From NCBI GenBank assembly GCA_001953115.1, contig LSSL01002409.1:1-20149 (forward strand): a DNA stretch of 20,149 nt, in the 5' to 3' direction. A model generated the notes under the pieces. That model saw only the letters and a list, made by a program, of their open reading frames with translations. It had not been told where the DNA came from and made no database searches. Position numbers and translations under genes: made by a program. Below, in pieces: positions 8,248-18,860 of the stretch (its first letter is position 1; each line of letters begins with the position of its first letter). The stretch is from Smittium mucronatum. Lineage: Eukaryota > Kickxellomycota > Harpellomycetes > Harpellales > Legeriomycetaceae.

Positions 8248-9350
8248 TTATCTTTTCCTTTTATTGTCTTTTTATTTTAGTTTTTCTAGTATTTGAATAT
8301 TATAAATAAATTCACTTTTTTTTAAAAAAATAATAATAATATAATTTCCTCATTTTTCAAATAGAAAATTAGTTTCTGCAATTAATATTCGTAATTTTCC
8401 AATAAATTTATACTTGAACTTTGTTTCATATTTCTAAATTAGGAAGTTAGTAGAAATATATTATGCAAGTGTCCATCTCTCAAAAAGAATCTGCAATTTT
8501 TTTAATTCGTTCCAACATTTTAATCGATTGTTCACTTGATAAAGTATAGCCCAATTAAAAAGAAAATTAAAAGTGTTTAAATATTTTGGATAATCTTTTA
8601 TATTAACCTGAAATTTTGTGCCAAACTGTTTCGATACTTTGAATATATAATTCCATAGTTTTATTTTGATTATTTTTTTCAATAAGTTAAAATACTGAAT
8701 ATTTTTGTAATTATTATATAAAACATGACTATTTTTGCTTAGTTTCCTTTAAATTTTATTACAAATTTTTATTATCAATTCAAAACAAGGGAGACGATTG
8801 CCACCGCATTTGTTATTTTATGAAATACAGCATTTTTTTTAAATATGGTGAGTTGGCTAAAAATATTTATAAATAAATTCGATCCCATAGGTAAATGGAA
8901 TAATATTAAAAATAGTTCAGAATGAATAGCATTGATCTTGGTGGGGGGGGGGGGGCTGTTCCTGTAAAAACTTTTTTAGGAATGCTTTAATTAAATCCCG
9001 AGAAATTTTTAAGTTCATATCTGATTAGAACTATATTTAAAAATCAAAAACATTAACATATATACTAGTTTTTTTGGATGAGGGATCGAAAAAGTAATTG
9101 TTGAATTACATAAAAAAAATCGGTGGAATAGATTGTTAAATGAAAATGGTTGAATGGAAAATTCTAAATTCCGATAAGATTAAAGATAAAATCCTAACCA
9201 TAAAATATTGAATTTTTTCTAGTTAAACATAAAAGAAAATATTATGAACAAAAATTACAAATTAAAAAAGAGGAATGGATTTAAGCAATTTAATCTCCCA
9301 TTTACCAAGAATTAATACGATTTGGAGGAATACAGATCAAAATGAGCAAA
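8248..9350. other. A+T-rich spacer with one doubtful ORF and a G13 run
   Basis: No firm gene. A minus-strand frame, open from about 8,735 to a stop at 8,461, encodes four Trp and several Cys in its last 73 codons, more than expected of random A+T-rich sequence, but it has no ATG near its start and no recognisable domain. A 13-base G run lies at 8,943-8,955. The segment 9,230-9,350 is the 3' flank of NPRL2. Confidence 0.4.
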
Positions 9351-11175
9351 TTATTGTTGTCTAGAGATTAAAGCTATGGAGCTAGGGTCGCTACTAAGCA
9401 AAGTTCTTAAAGATAAAGAGTCAATACCCATGATAAAGGATATTTCGTCTAAATGGCGAGAACCATCAAGTAATCTAAATAAAAAAAGATAAATGGTGAT
9501 AAAGCTAAGCTAAAAAGTAGAGGAAAATATCTTACTCTATCAAATCAGCGTTCCAGCCAAGGTTGAGAACTTTTTCATAATCTATAAGGATAGGATATAT
9601 TCTCATTTGAGAAACAAGGCCATAAAGAACTCCAAACATAATAAGCTTTCTATAAAAATTAAAAAAAAGAAAGGAAAGATTATGATCAAAGAAATTTAGA
9701 AGATATAAACAAATAAACCTAATATCAATGGTATTCCAGTCTACTTGCTGTGAAATCATCCATTCAGAAAGATTCAAGTCACCCTTCAAGGAGCTATAGA
9801 GTCTGAATATGATTGTAATTGAAGGCATGTTACTTAGTTTAGTGTTTTTGGTGGTTACGAATTCTATACATTCAGTTTGTAGCTCATCACTTTCTAAGAG
9901 TTTCCGAAGCTGGGGGGTGGCAGAGTAATTGTTGGAGAACTATTTATAAAAGGGAAGTTTAAAAAAAACGAAAATGATAAAGAGAATTTTAAAGGTGGTT
10001 GAGAAGAGAAATTTACTTGAAATATCTCAGTAAATTTGATGCAGCCATAATAGTGTAAATGTTGTAAAATATGAATGACACGATCTTCAGGGATATCGGC
10101 TAGTTGAGAAATCCTTCTGACATGGTTGATGTTGTTGATATGTCGCATAACTCTTTCCATTCCAATATCTCTGTCATCACCTTCTTGAATTAAATCTTCT
10201 GGGTCAATGATTAAAATAGGGACATCGTAACTATTCACTTGGATTATTTTTTCAAAAGAGGGGAAAATCTTGATGTTGAATTCTACGTTGGATTGGTCCT
10301 GCCCAACAGAGGTCACAGGAAGCTCTGAAATATTTAATATATAATAAACAGAAAAGTAAGATTCTAAGGCTAAAAAGAAAAAAGATGCGCAAAAAAGATG
10401 AAGAAAAGATATAAAAGTTAAAAGTACTCAATAAAATCTGAGATTCTCCAAACATATTGAGATCATTCATTAGTTTTTCAACGAGTAATTTCAAAGAGCC
10501 TTTGTAGATCCTGTTTCTTAAAAATCCCATTTTAATCTATTGATTAATATTAGTAAAATAAAAGAATGAAGGATAAAGAAGAGTCAGTAATAAGGATGGT
10601 AAAAAAATAAAAAGAATTAAAAAAAAAAAGAAAAAAAAAGTAAGTACCTCCAAACCCTTCATTAGATGACCAAATCTTTTTACAACAGTGTTGTAAAGGG
10701 AGGAGTCAATAGAATCTTTTAAAACGAAGCAAAAATTAAAAATCAAGGCATTCCTTTCGTAAGGGCCTCTGACACCAACCGGGTAACCAAGGATAATATA
10801 GCCATTGTAGTGAATCTTGATAACCCGCTCATACAGGACTTGCTTTGGCATCAGTATAGAAGATATAGAGTTGAAATCGAGAATCTTGCGATTTTTGGGA
10901 ACAAGCTTTGAAGAGAGGGAAGTCATGTGAACATTAATGGAAGAAAGATTCCTGGAAGAGGAATAAAGATCTTCAGAGATGGGTCTAGAGGCGTCGCTAC
11001 AGGGCGGAAGTTTAGTAGCATTTGAATCGTTGAAATAATTTTTCTTTTGAGAAGGATCGTATCCAGCTATTTCAAAAGTCTTTTCTTTTGGGATAACGAA
11101 ATCAATTTCGGGGCCTCTGACAGTGTGGAATTTAACTAAGAATATGGAAAAGATTTGGGGAATTTGTTTTAACAT
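9351..11175 (-). CDS. NPR2: NPRL2/NPR2, GATOR1 (SEACIT) subunit, six exons
   Basis: This subunit of the Npr2-Npr3-Iml1 complex stimulates GTP hydrolysis by RagA/Gtr1 at the vacuole or lysosome and so switches TORC1 off in amino-acid starvation. Exons: 11,175-10,648, 10,536-10,428, 10,324-10,017, 9,939-9,719, 9,649-9,536, 9,474-9,351. The 1,404 nt encode 467 residues plus TAA. Introns are 111, 103, 77, 69 and 61 nt, all GT..AG; the first has CTAAT before its acceptor. Family landmarks run in order: FHTVRGPEI (residues 16-24), GYPVGVRGPYERNALIFN with Arg141 aligned to the human NPRL2 arginine finger (Arg78), YDVPI, a helical YYGCIKFTEIF stretch, DIRKLIMFGVLYGLV across intron 4, and a C-terminal DEISFIMGI segment. 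Human NPRL2 has 380 residues. The extra length is mainly a Ser/Asn-rich loop at about residues 35-105. ATG 11,175 was chosen because it precedes the conserved longin-like start. Splice sites were placed by hand. Confidence 0.93.
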
Positions 11176-11196
11176 TCGATAAAAAACTTCTATTGC

Positions 11197-11217
11197 CAAA
11201 TTTATATAAATATATTA
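11197..11217 (-). promoter_or_regulatory. TATA-like stretch upstream of NPRL2
   Basis: On the minus strand a TATATTTATATAAAT run lies about 25-40 bp before the chosen ATG. In a sequence this A+T-rich such runs are common, so this is only a candidate core promoter. Confidence 0.2.
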
Positions 11218-12308
11218 AGATATCCTGAAAATATTAAGTGGATTTAGTTATATATCAACCTCTATACATATGGGAGATTCTATGACATACATGGATTTTT
11301 ATCCCCTCAAAATCTACTGATTTTATTTTTCATAAATGCACAATTGGCTGAATAGCTATGTATAATTTTCAAAGTTGCGGCAAATTTTCCTATTTTAGAT
11401 TTATCACAATTATAATTTGCTACAAATAGTATTTTAGGCAAATAAAAAACTAATCATTATTATTATTATTTTTTTAAGTGAATTTATTTATAAAAACTAA
11501 TTACAATTAGATATTTGCATTAAAAAAAAATTCACTTTTAAAAGTAAAACGTCCGATCTATTAAATAATATCCCATTTATTAGAGATTTCATTGAGCCAA
11601 CCAACCTATAAAGATACATGCGTTTTAAAACAAAGAGATCTAAATACATATTTCCACACTTTTATAAATAGGGAAACTATTTAAATGAAGATTTTCAATT
11701 AATTAATTTCTCGAAAAAAACTACTTTTTGAGCTATTTTGAATATATTAGACTAAAAAAAATACTCACGACTTATTTCGATATATAAGTTTTATTATCCA
11801 AATAAGATCTCTTTTAATAATTTTGAATCCATTTTGCAAAAAAGAGTTTGAAAATCAAAAAAATTCTTTCAACTCTCTCTTTCTTACTATAAAAAAAAAT
11901 CAAACTGACTAATAAAAATTAAGACGGACATTCAAATTGCCATATCAACACGAAAGTGCCAAATGGTTAACAAAGATTTTAGTGTGCATAATAAACAAAG
12001 CCCAGGCTGGGATAATGTACTCAGTTCTAAGACTAAAACTCCCGATATCGTTTTTTTAAAAAAAGCCCATCTCGGTATCACTATTCAAAATGACGACAGG
12101 AAACGACCTTAAACAAAAAAAATGCGTGATTAAGAGGAACTCTACCTACTTTAGTACTCTAGTAAGAGATTCCATCAAAAATATCTACTCTTTATAGAAA
12201 TTTTATTATGCCGATTCAGTGAAATTCAAATATTTTTACAATTAAATATCCTTGAAACCTTTTTTTTTATAATTTATAAAAGAAAATGACCTATAAAATG
12301 CAGAAAAA
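11218..12308. other. A+T-rich spacer upstream of NPRL2
   Basis: No gene seen. It contains an (ATT)n microsatellite at about 11,455-11,471 followed by AAGTGAATTTATTTATAA (about 11,476-11,493), and an inverted AAATTCACTTTT at about 11,528. The GTGAATTT block matches repeats near 5,088 and, inverted, near 8,320. Confidence 0.5.
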
Positions 12309-12977
12309 ATCAGTAAAATATATAAATGAAAAAAATTGAACTTTTATATTTCTCTGAATTCTATAAAGAATATAAAAACATTACTACACCGCCATATAAG
12401 CACTTAGCGCTTGGAAAATACGCAGAAAGTATATGAAGAGCAATCGAAAATAGGAAAAAAATTTGACATAAATATTTTGAAATATATGAAAATCAGTTTA
12501 TTATCTTCGATAGGTATTGAAATAGAACCTAAAACCAAAAAAAAAAAAAAAAACAACAACAACAACAACAACAACAACAAAAACAACATGAAATATCAAA
12601 ATATATAGAAATAGTGTGAGTTAAATTGCTATTTATTTGTAAGTAAGACTCTTCCAGTATGCACATACTGCAAAAAATTCGGTCATTGGAAAAGTAAATA
12701 AGAAGGCCCCAAAAAAAATCGAAAAAAAAAAAAAGAAAAAAAACAGGATCTTGATTCCAATGAACTCAAAAAAAACTTAAGAGAAAATAATCCAAAGCAA
12801 ACCGTAATGGAAAATAAAAGCTCTATGTGCGCAGTTAACGAAAAACATTTTGGCATTGAAAATATTTCCACCCTATCTATTTCTGGTGTTTCAATTACAG
12901 ATCAATTTTCACAAATCATAAAACCAAAATCTACTACCAATGTGAGAAATATATTAATAAAAACGAAAATTTTATGA
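12309..12977 (+). pseudogene. Gag remnant with CCHC zinc knuckle (LTR retrotransposon)
   Basis: A single frame from about 12,309 to TGA 12,975-12,977 contains a Lys/Asn-rich stretch and then VCTYCKKFGHWKSK (12,657-12,698). This is a CX2CX4HX4C retroviral-type knuckle, which binds element RNA in Ty3 and Ty1 gags, but its last Cys codon position holds TAA (12,699-12,701). After it come a basic KKNRKKKK tract and about 85 codons with no aspartic protease motif. Other stops are TGA near 12,327, TAG near 12,405, and TAG at 12,606 and 12,612. The Asn tract is an (AAC)n microsatellite. No RT or integrase follows within the next 1 kb, so only a gag fragment is left. A cellular CCHC protein is less likely given the surroundings. 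Confidence 0.6.
12537..12590 (+). repeat. A17 run followed by (AAC)n microsatellite
   Basis: Seventeen A residues run into about nine to ten AAC/CAA triplets inside the gag remnant. In its frame it encodes Lys then Asn repeats. The poly-Phe/Leu frame on the opposite strand is its shadow. Confidence 0.9.
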
Positions 12978-13926
12978 AAGAGAAATTATTTTTGTTTTTA
13001 TTTTCATATAATACCGATAAAATTCTAAAAAATTTACGAAATTATAGATAAATTAGCATAAAAATACCCACTCTTCCTATTTTTTACTTTTAAGATTTAA
13101 TAGATATATTTATTATCCCTCTCTTTCTCCTATTTTTCAGCAGAATAACTTATTTTTTGTATTATCTGTATAAAGTAAAAACTCCCGCTTTATTATTAAC
13201 TTTTAGGGGGTTTAGAATATGTTTTATTTCCATCTTTATCTTTTTTCTTAACGTGCTCTTCCTGTTACTGGCTATTTTTAAAATTATAAAGTTAGAGAGT
13301 TAAAAATAAAGCCATAAAATATCTTCTAAATCAGTTCTAACTTTGTCAAGAAATTTAAATAGTAAGGATTTTTTTTCCAATATATTTATAAGCGATTAAT
13401 AATTTTGTTTTTTTACTTATTGCTTTGAAATTTTTTTGTAATAGACTAATATATGTTTAGAAAGAAACATTCCCAAGTCATTTGAAAATCAAATCACAAT
13501 GATAAAGTAAATAAAATGTACTTAGGGAATTATTTCTATAGCTATCAAAAAATTTAATTTCAAAACAAAAATTTCAAATATATTTTTTATGGTTATTTTA
13601 TAAAGAAATTAAAAATGTAAACATAAATAAAGACCCAATTCATTTAGTGAAAGAATTTAATTTTTTTTAATTGTCTTCGGTCTGCCTATTTTTTTTTTCG
13701 GCAAAAAATAAGTATCAATTAAAAAAACCTGGCTGTATTTTTTTTAGATAATGGTAAAAATGAACACAATTCTGACTTTTTGATAAAATCTTACACGAAC
13801 ATTTTATATAATTTTAGCTAAAATTTTAATTCTTAATTTCAATCATTTAAATTCTCCCATATAAGGATTTAATTTTATTAAAATTTTCACGTTCAAAATT
13901 CCCTAATTTATTGATGGTGTTTTGTG
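12978..13926. other. A+T-rich spacer
   Basis: I see no gene, repeat or structured element that can be supported on either strand in this stretch. Confidence 0.5.
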
Positions 13927-15350
13927 TTAAAGTACAAGTTTTCTGTAAATAGATTTATTTTTATTTTCAGTAAAATTATTTATCAAGGTAATATCATAAT
14001 CACACTCCCTTAATGTGATTTCAATTGTGTTTTTTGGCATGAATGGATCTGGTTTTTTAGTTTTAGAGATATCTTCAAGTATATTCATAAAACCTTGAAG
14101 TGGTTGCAAAAAAAATCAAGCGAAATATCTAATCTAAATAGTTTAATTAAACCTATTAAGATAATTATATGTCTAGAAAAAAATATTTGTTACCCCTCGT
14201 ACCAATTATTATTATTCTGGAAATTATTTTGTTTTGCTTGTGCCATATTATCCTGAAGTTTATGAAAAATTCTCATTTTTTTCAAAATTAAGTAAAAGCC
14301 AAATAAAAAATTGATTTTTATAAGAAACTTGGATAGATTTTATATGCACTTTTTTTTAATTTGAAGTAATTTCGGTGGATTTTTAACAAATTATTGGATT
14401 ATTCTCGTTGTGTGTTCCCAGAAATTCGTTCTTTTTATTTTTGAATGAAATCTTTTTAGAGCTGGTGATATTTTTGGAGTAGATTCAGATACACGATTTG
14501 ATATATTGAAGCTGTATTGTTAATGAGAGAACTCATTTTTCTTTTTTTCCAAACCCCATAATATATCTTATTCTTTTCATCTTGTGCTATGTCCAACACT
14601 TTTGTCATAAAAAATATCAAGTTATCGGATTCTCCAACTAATAGAACTGGATATCCCAGATATAGTAATCTTTAAGTCATATCAACATAAAAGTTATTAT
14701 AATTTTGATATATCCAATGTTTTGATTAATTTAGGATCTAAACCGAAGTAGGAGATGTATGGATTATCATTTCTTTTATAGAGAGGTTTTTTTTTCGCTA
14801 TAATCTATCAGTTTTTTGAAATATAATTGCTTTATCTTGTTTATTTTATCATTAATTTTGCTTATTTACGATCATATATCCTTTTAAGTAAGATAGATCC
14901 TATCTTTTTTTAGATTATTCGTTATAATATATGGTTCTTTAAATCATTATCGTAATATCTTTGTGTTTTTTTTAGAAATCTGCATATATTAATGGTTTAT
15001 TTCGCATTATCTCTCTTGTTTTATTGCATATAATTTTATACTTTAGTCGATATAATGGTGGTTTCTACTTTCATTAGGGATTAAAGAAAATCTTATTTTT
15101 TGTTTTAGAAAAAGTATTACAAAACTGAGTATTCTTTCAATTTTTTTTTTCTGAAATTATCCATTCTTTTGTCACCTCGCTAAAAACTTCGAAAGAAATT
15201 TTTGGCGAGCTCCAGCCTAAAATTATATTTCTTAAAAATAAGAGAAATTATTTTTAAATTAGTATTAAATTAAACTACTTATTATTGATTTTTCTGGATC
15301 ATTTAACGGAAAAAAAGTGTAATTTTATTCCATTTAGCGAATTTATATTA
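13927..15350 (-). pseudogene. Unrecognised coding-like locus, probably intron-containing and decayed
   Basis: Several minus-strand stretches read like protein, with balanced composition including Trp, Cys, Gly and Pro, but in different frames. From about 15,345 one frame (AKWNKITLFFPLNDPEKSII) meets a plausible intron, GTAGTT...TTTTAG (15,278-15,217, 62 nt), and continues in phase as SWSSPKISFEVFSEVTKEW. A one-base slip in an A10 run (15,150-15,141) then restores a frame up to a second candidate intron, GTAATA...CCCTAATGAAAGTAG (15,120-15,065, 56 nt). After it KPPLYRLKYKII continues open to about 14,975. Further pieces lie at about 14,785-14,710 (YISYFGLDPKLIKTLDIS), 14,695-14,465 (YLGYPVLLVGESDNLIFF), 14,510-14,190, and 14,109-13,927. 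Stops and frameshifts separate the later pieces. I recognise no family. A domesticated or dead transposon ORF and a host pseudogene are both possible. Confidence 0.35.
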
Positions 15351-16089
15351 AAGGTTAAATTTTAACGAAATTAATTTTAGTAATACAAATCTTAGCGAAA
15401 ATTCAAAAAAATATCACAATATCTGTCAATTATTATTGACCAATCAAATTTTATAAATTTTTTGCGAAAATTTAAAATTATAAATACAAAAATACAGATC
15501 AATATATATATAATGGTGAAGGTATAATTTTAAAATGTGTTAAATGCACTAAATAGTAGATTTTAGTGACTATTGTAAGATTTTGGAAATGGGTATCAGG
15601 TTTTAGGTTGGTTAAATAAGATTTCTGTGATAATAAAATTTTAGCCACTAATAAAATATTTGAAAATACAATAATAAATAACCTTACCATAAAATTATTT
15701 ATTATAAAAAAGGTTACAAATTGAATGTTAAATACACATCGAGGAGTGATATTTATTATAAAATTAATCTAAAAATTCTATCAAGATTTCAAAATAACAA
15801 GGGAAATGTTAAAAGTACTTCTAACAAGACTCTGAAGAGCAAAAAAACACGAATATATAAATTTATAAACTTGCAATAACCAAAAATAATAAATTAAGTT
15901 ATCTAATATTTAAAAAAATCATAAACATATTGTAAAAGAGGTTACGGGATAAAAAGAGTAGTAATAAATGGAAAAAACAATGAGGAAAGATGTAATATCT
16001 AAAGTTAGATTCTGCTGAAATAAAAATGATTCTGATTTAATTTACAGATTTTAAAAAAAGGAAAAAACTAACAATTCAAAAATTAAAAT
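15351..16089. other. A+T-rich spacer, possibly 5' region of the following LINE
   Basis: No gene supported. The part nearest 16,089 may be leader or ORF1 of the plus-strand LINE, but no motif is visible. Short open frames such as the minus-strand one over 15,499-15,690 look random. Confidence 0.4.
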
Positions 16090-18860
16090 TTTTAATGTGA
16101 AATAAATTTTCTTAAAAAAAACATTTTTTTTATGTTTTAAAATATTTATAAAATCTGAAATATTATGCACAAAAGAAACGAAAATCGAAAATTCTGACTT
16201 GAAATTTTTAGTCTAATTATTGGAACGAAAAGTTATCATGGTAAAAATACACATAAATATTTTTAATACTGAAAAAATATGTTTAAAAATAAACTCTCTT
16301 TTTTTGAGGGTAAAATTAATATCACCAGGATTTATAAAAAATAAAATAAAAAAATAAAAAATAAAAATCCGGTAGATTTATACATTTCAAATAAAAAAAA
16401 GGACCAAATAATATTATTAGAATTTATTTATGATTTCTTAACATCAGATAAAAATAAATCGAAATTCTTATAATAATTGGAGACATGGATATTCCAGAAA
16501 ATGAAAAACTGGATAGATTGACTCAAAAAATCAAAATCAAAAGAAAATCGGAATGTAAAGATATTGGGAAATTAATAAACCCTCTCTGTCTAAATCAATG
16601 ATCTAATCAAAAAAAGATATAAATTCTATCTTTGGGGGTAATTTTATGATATGTACAGATCGATAATTTACAAAAAAATTTATCCGAAAATATCTTGTAT
16701 AAATGCAAAATAACTAAAATAGGTGAAAAATAATATTCTGACCATATATATATATATATCATATAGAATAAATTATTCGCCAAAAGGAAAAATAAAAACT
16801 GCAAAAAATTCGAAAATTAATGAAAAATTATGGGTTAATAATAATAATAATAACATAGTCACTGAAATTATCAAAGTATTAAACACAAAATTTACGATAA
16901 TTAATTATTGGAGGGTACAAAATGAAAACATAAAAGCATCTATAAAAGATAAGAAAACTGTACCTGAAATATAAATAAGTATATTCTTTGTAATATTTGA
17001 ATTAAATACGCAAAAATATATTGAAGAGTGTAAAAATTGTTGTAAAATATAGAATATTATACAGTATATAATTAAAAATTCTAACGAAAAAAATATTGTC
17101 AAAATAAAGAAAAATTTATCATTAGTTTTTATAATAAGATCTCGATTTAACTTGGAGGTAAAAATAAAATTCCAAAAAATGAATTTTTTGGATTCCTTAT
17201 GAAGAAAGGTTGAATTAAAGAAATTGATAGACTAATTGATGAAAATGGTGATGTGAAATCTGATAAGGTATAAATAAATTAAATATGCTGAACATTTTAT
17301 TCCAAACTATTAGAAAATAAAGATTTTTTTTTCAGAAAGCCAATCAATACTGTTACAGCATGTAAAAAAACAATAACAGCAGAAGAATTATCTGAAGCCG
17401 AAAAGAATATAAATTATGACGAGATAATAAGTTCGGTGAATTGATAACCTAAAAAAACACCAAGCAGGTACAGATGGTATGATATTTGAATTCTATAAAA
17501 ATTATAGTGAAATAATTTCCAAAAAAATTGAAAATTTTTATAATAAATATTTGGAAATGAAAAAGTAAAGCGATTTTATTTTGGCTCAATAATTGAAAAA
17601 TAAGAAAAAAGGATATAAAAAACCTGAAAAATCACAGTCCAACAGCTCCTTCAAATCCTGCCTAAAAGACTTATACCGAAATTCTTACTAAAACAATTTA
17701 AATATTAATTGAGGAGCTGATAAATGAGAACTAATTATGGTTCATTAATTGAAAAATCTTTTTTGATATGTAATCTCTACTAATTTCTTTAATGATAATA
17801 ACAAAATAAATTCGGATAATACCAATGTATACTTATTAATGATGGATAATGAAAAGATTTATAATAGATTCAACTGGGGTTATTTGTTAAATTCTTGGTA
17901 AATTTCTATTTTGTTCGAGTATTCATTAATATAGTCAGGTGCTTATATTCCGATGAATATTTTAAATAAAATAAATAAATCATAAAATCAGCAAATAAAG
18001 ATTAAACAGGAACTCAGACAGGATGATCAGTTATACCTGTGTTATATATTTTAACAATGGATCCTTTACGAATATATATAAACGAGGAATCAGAATTAAT
18101 ATCTATACCCAATTTAAAATTTAAAGTTATCGCTTGTTCTTATGATTTAATAATAGAAATAAACAACAAAAAAATTTAAATAAAATAAAATGAATGGTTA
18201 AAATGCCCATTCGCTCTCTTTAAACGCCAAAAAAGATGATTAATCATTTCAAGCGAAAAAAGGAAGGCCTAATGACGATTGATTAATAAATAAATGTATT
18301 ATAGAAATCTAGACCTTTAAATATTTGGGGGGGGGGGGTAGATTTAGTGGCATAACAATATGGTGAGTTCAAAAAGTGTTTAAATAGGATTTATAATAGA
18401 ATAAAAAGGTGTAATAATAGAAAAATATGTCTCAAAGTGAAAGTTATATTAGACAAAACTTTTCAAATGTCAAAATTATATTTCGCATCTCATATTTTTA
18501 CCTCAAAAAACTTCATTAAATTAATCAAGAATATATGAAAAATAAAAGTAGAAAAAATTAAATTGGTTAAAAAAGGATGTTTTTTAGTTTAAACTTGAAA
18601 AAAATCAAAATACATCTTTATGAAATGGTTTAATGATCTGATAGAATACCTTAAAAGAATTTAAAGTGAATAAGTTAAAAAAAATTACGAGAATTGTAGA
18701 AAAGGCACACGGAAAATAAAAAATATATAAATATAATGATAAAAAAACAGATAAAAAAACGATCAATTGATTTGATCCAAAGTAGTGAGAGAGATAAAAT
18801 TGGCAAATATAGCCCAGAAAATAGTAGATTCTGGAATATCCAGTTAGTAACATGAAAAAA
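16090..18860 (+). pseudogene. Decayed L1/Tad-like LINE: AP endonuclease plus reverse transcriptase
   Basis: Motifs appear in the right order across several frames. The endonuclease shows SEILCTKETK with the catalytic-type Glu at 16,175, IIIGDMDIPENEKLDRL (Gly-Asp at about 16,478-16,483) and SDH (16,737-16,745). A linker with KGK..., NYWRVQNENIKASIKDK, IDRLIDENGDVKSDK and FYSKLLENK (17,220-17,330) is typical of L1-type pol. ITAEELSEAEKNI and a degraded AGTDGMIFEFYKN (about 17,465-17,505) precede RT. RT motif A is LLMMDNEKIYNRFNW (Asp 17,845), motif B is ELRQDDQLYL (18,010-18,039) and motif C is reduced to CSYDL (18,135-18,149), so one catalytic Asp is lost. FKYLG (18,316-18,330) runs into a 12-G tract and then a thumb-like region. 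Many stops and frameshifts make it dead. It is far more A+T-rich than the LINE at 31-1,340. Confidence 0.75.
16744..16759 (+). repeat. (TA)n microsatellite beside the LINE SDH motif
   Basis: About eight TA units directly follow the SDH codons of the LINE endonuclease. The downstream frame is offset by one base from SDH, so length change in or near this repeat probably contributed to the frame break. Confidence 0.7.

Noticed and set aside
9650..9718. Uninterrupted ORF through 9,532-9,828 as a single exon
   Set aside because: The 69-nt segment has no stop and keeps the frame, but its Phe/Leu-rich translation has no counterpart in NPRL2. Removing it by GTTTAT...TATAG joins DIR to KLIMFG exactly as in the family.
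10537..10647. Phe/Leu-rich hydrophobic C-terminus on NPRL2 exon 1, resembling a membrane tail
   Set aside because: It is intron 1 read through. A GTACTT donor, a polypyrimidine stretch, CTAAT and an AG acceptor restore the conserved NPRL2 sequence.
12404..12589. Minus-strand poly-Leu/Phe ORF
   Set aside because: It is the complement of the A17-(AAC)n microsatellite in the gag remnant.
14465..14695. BAH-like domain in the unrecognised minus-strand locus
   Set aside because: The VLLVGESDN...VLDIAQDEKNKIYYGVW pattern is only loosely similar, and the flanking conserved positions are missing.
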